Of a stretch of DNA of 64,000 bases, positions 41,197-49,289 are shown piece by piece. Position numbers and translations under genes: made by a program. Within the stretch, counting starts at the first letter, position 1. Each line of letters opens with the position of its first letter. The DNA lies in contig JAFLTA010000005.1 of the NCBI GenBank assembly GCA_022510685.1, positions 34,878 to 98,877 of the forward strand, in the 5' to 3' direction. Under the pieces are notes generated by a model. It ran no database searches, was not told the origin of the DNA, and was given only the letters and a program-made list of their open reading frames with translations. Source of the DNA: Lachnospiraceae bacterium (GTDB lineage: Bacteria > Bacillota > Clostridia > Lachnospirales > Lachnospiraceae).

Positions 41197-42217
41197 TTAT
41201 AAGTCTGAAGCACGGAATCGTGGTCAGAATCTACTGATAGTGGAGGGGAAACATGAGAAGGATAAATTGTTCTGGCTACTCTTTCAGTGTTTTCCGGAAA
41301 TTAATATTTCGATAGATGACATTTGGGTTTATGGTACTAACATTTATATGTTATACGAAGATATTGTTAAGGAATATGGACCCGAATGGGTAAAAGATGA
41401 TATTGATCTGCCCTTTGTCATCAGTAAAAAACAAAATATGAGTACCCTTCGTTATAAAGAAGATTTTACAAACATTATTATAGTTTTTGATTATGAACGG
41501 CATGATACAAATTTTTCGGAGACAAAAATTCTGGAAATGCAGAAATATTTTGTAGATGTAGCAGATATGGGGAAATTATATATTAATTATCCCATGCTGG
41601 AATCATATCAGCATTTGCGAGCATTGCCGGACAATGATTATGCGGAAAGAAAAATCCCGGTCTCACTTAAACCGGGCAAGAAATATAAGTCATTGGTAGC
41701 AAAGGAAACGGTTATAGAGAAATCTGTTGAGTTTCCTCATCGGATAGATGATTTGCTAAATCAACATCTGGGAATCAGCGATGAACACGCACGGAAAACT
41801 CTCTGTAACGCAATTTTGAGTCTTAGTAATGATTGTAGCATTGACGATGACATTCATAATATTTTAGAAGATGCGGTCGGGGCAGAAACATTACTGACAA
41901 TAAAAAATCAGCTAAAAGATTGGCTGGTTAAATTAGGATATATACATAATAGTCAGACATATTGGGAATATATGAGAATACTTTTTTGTCAAATTATCAA
42001 ACATAATATATTTAAAGCGAAAAGAATTCAAAATAATCAATTTCAAATAGAAGATGAGAAATACAAAGTGTGCTTCGAGGAATTGGATTTGGTGGAGATC
42101 TTAACAAAACAAAATTTATTAAGTCGAGATGCAGTTTCGGGTTATATTTGGGTGCTGAATACTTCGATATTTTTTGTGGCAGATTATAACTTTTCCTTAA
42201 TAACCTCCCAGGACTAG
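41189..42217 (+). CDS. TOPRIM-like protein, partner of the ATPase
   Basis: A 342-residue protein. The N-terminus carries a TOPRIM-like glutamate motif LLIVEGKHEKDKLFW (Glu near residue 19), followed by an acidic motif IIIVFDYERHD (Asp near 101) and a conserved-looking YPMLESYQHL. This E...DxE/D layout is found in OLD-type nucleases and DUF4435/AriB proteins. The C-terminal 180 residues are unrecognised, mostly helical, with no membrane segment. Start: ATG 41189 with CGGGGAG upstream; TTG 41180 is an alternative. The 8-base overlap with the ATPase gene shows co-translation. AT-rich, as is its partner. Best guess is a metal-dependent nuclease effector, but this is an inference. Confidence 0.7.
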   Translation: MNNYKSEARNRGQNLLIVEGKHEKDKLFWLLFQCFPEINISIDDIWVYGTNIYMLYEDIVKEYGPEWVKDDIDLPFVISKKQNMSTLRYKEDFTNIIIVFDYERHDTNFSETKILEMQKYFVDVADMGKLYINYPMLESYQHLRALPDNDYAERKIPVSLKPGKKYKSLVAKETVIEKSVEFPHRIDDLLNQHLGISDEHARKTLCNAILSLSNDCSIDDDIHNILEDAVGAETLLTIKNQLKDWLVKLGYIHNSQTYWEYMRILFCQIIKHNIFKAKRIQNNQFQIEDEKYKVCFEELDLVEILTKQNLLSRDAVSGYIWVLNTSIFFVADYNFSLITSQD

Positions 42218-42243
42218 CCAAACGCACGAAAATATAGTATAAT
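42215..42243 (+). promoter_or_regulatory. Promoter for the amidase gene
   Basis: TAGCCA at 42215-42220 (4 of 6 to consensus) and TATAAT at 42238-42243 are 17 bases apart. The -35 overlaps the stop of the TOPRIM-like gene. Confidence 0.55.
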
Positions 42244-42290
42244 AACGTATTGGACTAAGATAAACCGTGTTGTGAGATACGAGGTGGATA

Positions 42291-43412
42291 ATGGATATTA
42301 AACAATGGAGAAAATTAACAGCACAGTGTGTTTCTCTGTTTGCGCTACTTCTACTTGCCTGTGTGGGGATATCCAATCATTATCTGGATGGTTCTTTCAC
42401 TGTGATGGCAGATGAATTTGAGGACGAGTATCCCGATGCACCGGAAATAACCCCGGTGGCGGAGGAACCGGTGCAAAAGGCAAATAGAGAGATACTGGAC
42501 TGGCAGGGAGATTATATTAAAGTGGACAAGCAGTCAGTGGGAGCCGGAGAGGTTTACCTGACCAATGACTACATGGAAAAGGCACTCCTGTTGCAGGTTG
42601 AGCATGCAGAGACAAAATCTGTGGAGTTGCAGGGAATTGCAAGACGATACAATGGTCAGCTCCGTCAGGGTAAAGTGCAGAAGAAGGATGTCGGTGACTT
42701 ATTGAAGTCTATTAAAGTATCCGGCAAAAAAGAAAAGAATGCAGTTACGTTTTCCGTGCAAATTAAGTTATCATTGCACAAAGTAATGGAGCCGACCCTT
42801 TATGAGACAGAAGATGCCTACTATGTAATGTTATCCAACCCGAGGGAGGTATTTGATAAGATTATCGTGGTGGATGCGGGACATGGAGGCAATGATGAGG
42901 GAACGTATACCACAGACGGAAAGTATGAGGAAAAGGCATATACGTTAGCTGTGGTGGAAGAGTTAAAGAAACTGTTTGACCAGACAAACGTAAAAGTGTA
43001 TTATACCCGTCTGGAGGATAAAGAGGTCTCCAAAAAAGACAGGGTTTCTCTCGCCAATGATGTACAGGCGGATTTATTTATCAGCGTGCATTGCAATGCC
43101 TCAAATCCGGGGGATTCTTCCTCCCACGGCGTGGAAGCCTTATATTCCAAGAGAAAGACGAAATCCGCCATCTCTAATAAACAACTGGCAGAAGTGTTAT
43201 TAGATGAGGTAGTCAATGAGACCGGAAGACGGAAACGAGGAGTAATTCGTCGCGAAGATTTGTATTTAATGCATCATTCCAAAGTGCCGGTAAGCATTGT
43301 GGAGCTTGCTTATATAACCAACAAATCTGACATGAAGTACCTCAGCCAGAAAAAGGGAAGACAAAAGTTTGCGCAGGGTATTTATAACGGAGCGATACGT
43401 CTTTTAGGATAA
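42291..43412 (+). CDS. Membrane-anchored N-acetylmuramoyl-L-alanine amidase
   Basis: A 373-residue Amidase_3 enzyme. An uncleaved-looking N-terminal hydrophobic segment (residues of about 13-32) is followed by an acidic stretch and a beta-rich N-terminal region (about 70-185). The catalytic domain has zinc ligands in IIVVDAGHGGNDEG near residue 197 and FISVHCNAS near 265, and the catalytic Glu in SIVELAYITNKSDM near 340. Enzymes of this class cut the amide between muramic acid and the stem peptide in cell division or sporulation (AmiC, CwlC/CwlD group). GAGGTGG precedes ATG 42291. It heads a group with rdgB and a phosphoesterase. Confidence 0.9.
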   Translation: MDIKQWRKLTAQCVSLFALLLLACVGISNHYLDGSFTVMADEFEDEYPDAPEITPVAEEPVQKANREILDWQGDYIKVDKQSVGAGEVYLTNDYMEKALLLQVEHAETKSVELQGIARRYNGQLRQGKVQKKDVGDLLKSIKVSGKKEKNAVTFSVQIKLSLHKVMEPTLYETEDAYYVMLSNPREVFDKIIVVDAGHGGNDEGTYTTDGKYEEKAYTLAVVEELKKLFDQTNVKVYYTRLEDKEVSKKDRVSLANDVQADLFISVHCNASNPGDSSSHGVEALYSKRKTKSAISNKQLAEVLLDEVVNETGRRKRGVIRREDLYLMHHSKVPVSIVELAYITNKSDMKYLSQKKGRQKFAQGIYNGAIRLLG

Positions 43413-43420
43413 AAATAGAG

Positions 43421-43452
43421 GATGGGGAAGCCGTAGTGCTTTTCCATCTTTT
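43421..43452 (+). terminator. Hairpin after the amidase gene
   Basis: GATGGGGAAGC at 43421-43431 pairs with GCTTTTCCATC at 43438-43448 (two G-U pairs), then TTTT. It probably separates the amidase from rdgB. Confidence 0.65.
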
Positions 43453-43551
43453 ATGACTTTTGGGGAAACTTCCTTAGCATCATCCGGGCGAAATATCATG
43501 AAAATAGATATTTATCATAAAGCAGATGCAGACAGAAAGGGCGAAATCGAT

Positions 43552-44154
43552 ATGAAAAAAATAATAGTTGCTACAGGCAATGAGGGTAAAATGGATGAAA
43601 TCCGGCAGATATTACAGGGAGAGAACCTGGAGTTTTCTTCTCTGAAGGATGAGAATATGCTGGATGTGGAAATTATTGAAGACGGTGCTACCTTTGAGGA
43701 AAATGCCATTATCAAGGCGCGGGCGATTTCGGATTTGACGGGACAGATGGTGTTAGCAGACGATTCCGGTCTGGAGGTAGATTACTTAAATGGTGAGCCG
43801 GGAATTTATTCTGCCAGGTATATGGGAGAGGATACTTCTTATGAGATAAAAAATAATCATATTATTGAACTGCTGGAAGGAGTGCCGGACGAGGAGCGCA
43901 CGGCAAGATTTGTGTGTGTCATCGCCTGTGCTTTTCCGGAGGGAAGGACGATTACAGCACGAGGAGTCATTGAAGGGCGTATCGGATATGAGGAAAAGGG
44001 GGAAAACGGATTTGGATATGATCCGATTTTTTATGTACCGGAATTGGGGTGTACGACGGCAGAGCTGCCTCCGGAGGAAAAAAATAAAGTCAGTCATCGT
44101 GGAAAGGCATTGACGGCAATGTATGACAAATTGCATAAAGAAGGGATTTTATAA
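43552..44154 (+). CDS. rdgB: XTP/dITP diphosphatase (RdgB/HAM1)
   Basis: A 200-residue house-cleaning enzyme that hydrolyses XTP and dITP. The substrate motif VATGNEGKMDEI (residues of about 5-16), GATFEENAIIKA near 45, and VLADDSGLEVDYLNGEPG near 66 are conserved, as is the C-terminal SHRGKAL near 183. ATG 43552 follows AAAGGGCG; the longer reading from 43453 adds unrelated residues. Its stop overlaps the start of the phosphoesterase gene by one base (TAATG). Confidence 0.95.
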   Translation: MKKIIVATGNEGKMDEIRQILQGENLEFSSLKDENMLDVEIIEDGATFEENAIIKARAISDLTGQMVLADDSGLEVDYLNGEPGIYSARYMGEDTSYEIKNNHIIELLEGVPDEERTARFVCVIACAFPEGRTITARGVIEGRIGYEEKGENGFGYDPIFYVPELGCTTAELPPEEKNKVSHRGKALTAMYDKLHKEGIL

Positions 44155-44642
44155 TGGGAATGAAAATATTAGTAGTCAGTGACACGCATGGCAGAAATAC
44201 GAACTTAAAAAAAGCAATTCTCAACATGGGTAATTACTTGGACCTGATGATTCATTTAGGGGACAGTGAATGTTATTCAGACGAAATTGAAAAGATGGTC
44301 TCCTGTCCTGTAGAGATGGTGAAGGGAAACTGTGATGGTCTCAGCAAATTGCCGGGGGCTAAATTGATAGATATCGGCAGTCATAAAGCATTATTGACAC
44401 ACGGTCATATGTATGGAGGCAAAACCGGCATTGGTTCAATGCGGGATATCGCCCGGGAAAACGGTGCCGATATAGTGATGTTCGGTCACATTCACGAACC
44501 TATCATTGACGAGAGTGAAGATGTCGTAGTATTGAATCCGGGAAGTCTTTCTCAGCCCAGGCAGGAGGGACATCGTCCCACTTATCTCGTTATGTCCGTT
44601 GAAGATGATGGTCGAACAGATTATTCCGTGGTTTATTTATAA
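44154..44642 (+). CDS. YfcE/MJ0936-type metallophosphoesterase
   Basis: A 162-residue phosphodiesterase with the calcineurin-like fold. Metal ligands are visible: ILVVSDTHGR near residue 5, LGDSE near 38 and GNCDG near 61, HGHMYG near 83 and MFGHIHEP near 104. The rdgB-yfcE pair is very common in Firmicutes. Its start overlaps the rdgB stop. The natural substrate is unknown. Confidence 0.92.
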   Translation: MGMKILVVSDTHGRNTNLKKAILNMGNYLDLMIHLGDSECYSDEIEKMVSCPVEMVKGNCDGLSKLPGAKLIDIGSHKALLTHGHMYGGKTGIGSMRDIARENGADIVMFGHIHEPIIDESEDVVVLNPGSLSQPRQEGHRPTYLVMSVEDDGRTDYSVVYL

Positions 44643-44721
44643 ACATAGATTTTACACCTGTACAGTATGATGCGAATATGTATCACACAATAAATGGAAA
44701 TGGCCAACACCGTATGATTTC

Positions 44722-44749
44722 TTGACTTTTTAAGTGATTCATGTATAGT
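44722..44749 (+). promoter_or_regulatory. Promoter for the gene at 44812
   Basis: TTGACT at 44722-44727 and TATAGT at 44744-44749 with 16-base spacing. Both fit sigma-A use. Confidence 0.65.
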
Positions 44750-44811
44750 AATAAGGTGTATATCATAAACAATACAAATGAGTAGTACGGAGTGGATACA
44801 AGGAGGGTAAT

Positions 44812-46473
44812 ATGGAACCAAACAACAATGATGAGAAAATCATAAAGACGGAAACCCCGGATGTGGCTATCCCTGTGACCGGCAAAAAGAATAATGTGAA
44901 GGTTGCTGTCATAGCAGTGATTGTCGCGGTATTGGCGATTGTCGGTGTCGCAGGTGCAGCGAATGCAGACCGTGTGGGTAATTTTATCAGAAGAAGCACG
45001 AGCAGTCCTGAGAAATATTATCAGTATGTCGAGAAAGAAAACCGGAATGAAGTGATAAAAGGTTTTGATAAAACCTATAACAGTCTTCCGATGAGTAAGA
45101 CAAATAATTTTCAGCAGAAAATGGTTACCCGCATTGAGGTTGGCGATGCGCTGAAACCGCTTCTTTCTTCTTTGGGCTTAGAAACTGTAGAGGTGGAGGG
45201 CAACTCCAAGATACAGGATAAAGAGGTTGCAGGAAAAGCAGTGATGAAGGTAAATGATGTGGATGCATTGACCTTGAATGTGTATTTGAATTATGAAACC
45301 GGTAAAATGTATATGCAGATGCCGGAGTTATCGGATAAATATATCGATTTTTCAGATATTCAAAATCAGGCGGGTATCAATTACGCAGGTACTGTTCCCG
45401 GGAATGTAAGCCTGCCCGATGAAAAAACGATGCAAAACATCATGAAGACCTATACGGACGTAGTGATTAACGATATCTCTGATGTCGAAAAGAGCAGCGA
45501 AAAATTAGAGGTGGAAGGTGTATCTGCAAAATGTACGAAATTAGAAGTCAAGGTAGATTCTAAGACCTGCTATAAGATTGTGAAAGATGCAGGAAAGAAA
45601 TTGGAGAATGATGAGGATGTTAAGAGCATTATTGAAAACATAGACAGCTCTGCCTATGAAGATTTTCAAGATGCTATAAAATCATTTAATGAAGATTTGG
45701 ATTCTACAGAAGAAAAAGACATCGGAGATGATTTAAATATGCAGATGGATGTCTATGTGGATGCCGAGGGAAATATTGCAGGCAGAATATTCACGATAGA
45801 GAGTGAAGGGGAGTCGATTACGCTGAAAAGCCTTTCTCCTACCGACGGTGATAAATTCGGCTATGAATTTTCTGTGTTAGTAGGTGGTATAAACTATGTG
45901 AGAATTAGTGGTGAGGGCAAGAGAAAGTCCGGTAAACTGGATGCCACGTATCATCTGAGTGTTGATGAATCTTTAATCGCCGATATGAAGGCGGTGATTA
46001 CCGACTCAAAAGATATGATAACTTTTGAAGTAAAAGACTTTGATGAAAAGGCATGGGAGGATGGCATACTGAAGGGCGAATTTACGATTTCTTCCGATAA
46101 AATTGCTCCGGTAGCATTGTATTCTCTCAAGTGGAAATTTGACGGTGATAAGAATAAGCAAAATGCGGAAATTTCAGTTCTCAGCGGTAAAGTGCCTATG
46201 GTTACTCTGACAATGGTTACCAGCGATGATGCAGAGGATCCGCAGGTGTCAGCACCGGGAGATGATGCAATTACCTTTGATGCTACGGACGAAGGTGCAC
46301 TGGAAGAGTATTTCAGTGAGGCGGATTTAAAGACCTTCCTAAATAATCTGAGGGATAAATGTGGCGTGGATTTGACCAGTCTGTTGGGAATGTATATGCC
46401 ATCAGACAGCAGTTCTTCTGTGGAAACATATGATACTATGGATATGAACGACCTCATGGCTGCTTACGAATAA
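44812..46473 (+). CDS. Large membrane-anchored extracytoplasmic protein of unknown function
   Basis: A 553-residue protein I do not recognise. A short cytoplasmic N-terminus (residues 1-28, acidic then Lys-rich) leads to one membrane helix (about 29-50, VAVIAVIVAVLAIVGVAGAA), and the remainder is predicted outside. It is rich in Asp, Glu and Lys and alternates beta strands with helices; there are no Cys clusters and no catalytic motif. Asp/Ser-rich tail at the C-terminus. The overall appearance is that of a Lachnospiraceae surface lipoprotein-like or lipid-transfer-like protein of the DUF type. AAGGAGG precedes the ATG, and a sigma-A promoter lies upstream. It is monocistronic, with a terminator downstream. 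Confidence 0.75.
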   Translation: MEPNNNDEKIIKTETPDVAIPVTGKKNNVKVAVIAVIVAVLAIVGVAGAANADRVGNFIRRSTSSPEKYYQYVEKENRNEVIKGFDKTYNSLPMSKTNNFQQKMVTRIEVGDALKPLLSSLGLETVEVEGNSKIQDKEVAGKAVMKVNDVDALTLNVYLNYETGKMYMQMPELSDKYIDFSDIQNQAGINYAGTVPGNVSLPDEKTMQNIMKTYTDVVINDISDVEKSSEKLEVEGVSAKCTKLEVKVDSKTCYKIVKDAGKKLENDEDVKSIIENIDSSAYEDFQDAIKSFNEDLDSTEEKDIGDDLNMQMDVYVDAEGNIAGRIFTIESEGESITLKSLSPTDGDKFGYEFSVLVGGINYVRISGEGKRKSGKLDATYHLSVDESLIADMKAVITDSKDMITFEVKDFDEKAWEDGILKGEFTISSDKIAPVALYSLKWKFDGDKNKQNAEISVLSGKVPMVTLTMVTSDDAEDPQVSAPGDDAITFDATDEGALEEYFSEADLKTFLNNLRDKCGVDLTSLLGMYMPSDSSSSVETYDTMDMNDLMAAYE

Positions 46474-46522
46474 TATTCAGGTGTCAAAAGCCACAGTAAC
46501 ACAAAGACATAATGTAAAAATC

Positions 46523-46557
46523 AGAGGGATACGGCTATGGTTCGCATCCCTCTTTGT
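46523..46557 (+). terminator. Terminator before the MFS gene
   Basis: AGAGGGAT at 46523-46530 pairs with ATCCCTCT at 46546-46553 over a 15-base loop, then TTTGTT. It closes the upstream unit. Confidence 0.6.
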
Positions 46558-46619
46558 TGAATATGTATGTGTCATGTGGAAACTACATGCCAGTCGAAAT
46601 GATGGGATGGAGAATGAAA

Positions 46620-47822
46620 ATGAAAGAAAAAAAGAAAGAGAACTATCAACATACGATATATGCCTGCTATATCGGGTATATTACACAAGCTATTGTCAAT
46701 AATCTGGCGCCATTACTCTTTTTGCTGTTTCGGAGAGACTTCCATATCGGATTGGATCAGATTACCCTACTGACCACCGTTAATTTTCTCGTGCAGTTAT
46801 TAGTAGATTTGGCTTCCGTGAAATTTGTGGATAAGATAGGCTATCGGGCATCTGCCGTGCTTGCACATGTTATGGCTATGTTTGGGTTATTGGGTCTCGC
46901 CGTGTTTCCGCGGTTTTTGGGGTCGTCCTATGTGGGACTACTCCTGGCGGTAATCTGTTATGCGATAGGAGGCGGATTGACTGAAGTGATAATCAGTCCT
47001 ATTGTGGAGGCATGTCCCACGGAGAAAAAAGAGGCAGCGATGAGTTTGCTGCATTCCTTTTACTGTTGGGGACAAGTTTTGGTAGTGGCGTTGACTACTG
47101 TGTTTTTTCATGTTTTCGGGACAGATAAATGGTATCTGTTGGCAGCATTGTGGTCGATTGTACCATTCTTAAATATTTTTTATTTTCTGCAGGTTCCCAT
47201 TTACCCTATTGTGGCAGAACACGAAGGCTTACCTTTGAGGGAACTGTTCCGGCAAAAGATATTCTGGGTGCTGATGCTTTTAATGGTTTGTGCAGGGGCG
47301 AGTGAACTGGGGATGAGCCAGTGGGCATCTGCCTTTGCTGAGTCAGCACTTCATGTCAGCAAAACAGTAGGTGATTTGGCGGGGCCCTGTGCGTTTGCGG
47401 TTTTGATGGGTACCGCCAGGGCGGTGTTTGGAAAATACAGTGATTATCTGCCGCTAAAGACAGCAATGGGAGTCTGTGCCGTTCTTTGTACCGGATGCTA
47501 TTTGTTGGCAGCACTGGCGGCGAGTCCCGTGTTTGCCCTCGTGGGATGTGCCGTGTGCGGATTGTCTGTAGGTATATTTTGGCCCGGGACATTCAGTATG
47601 GCGGCGAAAACCATACCGGGTGGAGGGACGGCAATGTTCGCGTTAATGGCATTGGCAGGAGATTTGGGATGTTCTTCCGGACCAACGGTAATTGGCTTTG
47701 TTGCGGAGGCAGGAACGGGGTTAAAGAGCGCCCTGTTGGCGGCGGTAGTATTTCCCGTCTTGTTGTTGGTCGGGTTGATGCTGTTAGGAGGAAAGAAAGG
47801 GGAAAGCATTGTTGGAGATTAA
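46620..47822 (+). CDS. Major facilitator superfamily transporter
   Basis: A 400-residue protein with about 12 predicted membrane helices in two sets of six. The N-terminal region matches sugar/fucose-permease-like MFS members (YITQAIVNNLAPLLFLLFRR, then DFHIGLDQITLLTTVNFLVQ) and the loop between helices 2 and 3 has DKIGYRASAV. The substrate cannot be told. ATG 46620 has GGAG 7 bases upstream; the reading from 46554 would lack a site. It overlaps the CCA-transferase start by 14 bases. The coupling to a tRNA enzyme is probably incidental. Confidence 0.88.
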   Translation: MKEKKKENYQHTIYACYIGYITQAIVNNLAPLLFLLFRRDFHIGLDQITLLTTVNFLVQLLVDLASVKFVDKIGYRASAVLAHVMAMFGLLGLAVFPRFLGSSYVGLLLAVICYAIGGGLTEVIISPIVEACPTEKKEAAMSLLHSFYCWGQVLVVALTTVFFHVFGTDKWYLLAALWSIVPFLNIFYFLQVPIYPIVAEHEGLPLRELFRQKIFWVLMLLMVCAGASELGMSQWASAFAESALHVSKTVGDLAGPCAFAVLMGTARAVFGKYSDYLPLKTAMGVCAVLCTGCYLLAALAASPVFALVGCAVCGLSVGIFWPGTFSMAAKTIPGGGTAMFALMALAGDLGCSSGPTVIGFVAEAGTGLKSALLAAVVFPVLLLVGLMLLGGKKGESIVGD

Positions 47823-49254
47823 ATTACCGCAGGCGGTTGAGACTATCATCAGCCGTTTGGAGGAATTAGGATATGAAGCATATGCTGTAGGTGGATGCGT
47901 GCGGGATACCCTTATGGGCAGAGAGCCGGAGGATTGGGATATCACGACATCGGCAAAGCCTATGGAGATAAAGAAGGCATTCCGGCGTACGATTGACACT
48001 GGCATTCAACATGGTACAGTTACCGTGATGCTTGATCATGTGGGTTATGAGGTGACTACCTACCGTATTGACGGAGAATACGAGGACAGGCGGCATCCGA
48101 AGCAGGTACAGTTTACTGCAAATCTTGTGGAAGATTTACGCAGACGGGATTTTACCATCAATGCCATGGCTTATAATCCGAAAACGGGTCTTGTAGATGC
48201 CTTTGACGGAGTGGGAGACTTAGAGCGCGGTGTGATATGCTGTGTGGGGGATGCCGGGCAGCGTTTTGACGAAGATGCTTTGCGTATGCTGCGCGCCGTT
48301 CGGTTTTCGGGACAGCTTGGATTTTCTATCTCAGAGGAAACGAAGGAAGCTATTACCGTGCGGGCGCGTCATCTGGAAAAAATCAGTGCAGAGAGGATTC
48401 GTGTGGAGCTGACGAAGCTGCTCGTATCCCAAGGTGCAGGGCAGATTAAAGAAGCGGTATCTACCGGGATGACAGCATACTTTTTGCCGGAGTTAGATGA
48501 AATGATGTGGGTGGAGCAGAAAAATCGCCATCATGTGTTTACTGTAGGAGAGCACTGTATCCACAGTGTACGAGTGATGAACCTCTTTTTTGGCGAAGGA
48601 AGGTTGACATGGCGGGGGGGGAGCATCCCTGAGGAAGTTATGGAGACAGGGAAAAAAATAGCTGAGAAATGTGATAAAAAGGCGCATCAGGCACTCTGTC
48701 TGACTATGCTTTTGCATGACGTGGCTAAGCCGGCATGCATGACGGTTGATGAAGCGGGAGTAGGTCATTTCCGCGGACATCCGCGCATGGGGGAGGAAAT
48801 GGCAGGGAAAATACTTCGCAGGCTGACCTTTGACAACGAGACGATACATTTAGTAAAATGTTTGATATTCCATCACGATGAGCAAGTTCAGCCGGAGTCG
48901 CGTTCTCTTAGACGAGCGACAGCACGGATTGGCAGAGAGCGGATGCTCTTGTTACTGTTGGTGCAATTTGCAGATGTTTTGTCGCAGAATCCGGAGCTGG
49001 CTGGCGATAAGCTTGCCCGTATCTTGGCGGTTTATCATGCTTTTATCCGAATGGAGGAGGAGAGACCTGCCTTGACAGTGAAGGAATTGGCAGTGACCGG
49101 CAGAGATATTATGACGGAGTTGTCCGTTTCGCCCGGACCGCAGATAGGAGAGATATTGCAGTATCTTTTGGAGCAGGTTTTGGACCATCCGGAGAAGAAT
49201 TGTCGTGATGTACTTTTAGCATTGGCAAAATCCGAGTATTCTGGTAAACTATAG
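47809..49254 (+). CDS. cca: CCA tRNA nucleotidyltransferase with HD domain
   Basis: A 481-residue class II CCA-adding enzyme. The nucleotidyltransferase motif AVGGCVRDTLMGREPEDWDI near residue 27 carries the metal-binding Asp pair, and RRRDFTINAMAYNP near 110 is the template motif. The HD phosphohydrolase domain (HCIHSVRVMNL and LLHDVAKPACM) adds length over minimal enzymes. Translation starts at a TTG with AAAGGGGAAAGC upstream. It repairs and completes the 3' CCA that the local tRNA-Trp gene lacks. It overlaps the end of the MFS gene. Confidence 0.94.
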   Translation: MLEIKLPQAVETIISRLEELGYEAYAVGGCVRDTLMGREPEDWDITTSAKPMEIKKAFRRTIDTGIQHGTVTVMLDHVGYEVTTYRIDGEYEDRRHPKQVQFTANLVEDLRRRDFTINAMAYNPKTGLVDAFDGVGDLERGVICCVGDAGQRFDEDALRMLRAVRFSGQLGFSISEETKEAITVRARHLEKISAERIRVELTKLLVSQGAGQIKEAVSTGMTAYFLPELDEMMWVEQKNRHHVFTVGEHCIHSVRVMNLFFGEGRLTWRGGSIPEEVMETGKKIAEKCDKKAHQALCLTMLLHDVAKPACMTVDEAGVGHFRGHPRMGEEMAGKILRRLTFDNETIHLVKCLIFHHDEQVQPESRSLRRATARIGRERMLLLLLVQFADVLSQNPELAGDKLARILAVYHAFIRMEEERPALTVKELAVTGRDIMTELSVSPGPQIGEILQYLLEQVLDHPEKNCRDVLLALAKSEYSGKL

Positions 49255-49289
49255 AAAGTGTTATTATTTACGAGAAAAGAGGGCTAAGC

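Noticed and set aside
40042..42217. Definite naming of the ATPase/TOPRIM pair as PARIS or AbiL
   Set aside because: Only short motifs agree; without a profile search the system type cannot be fixed.
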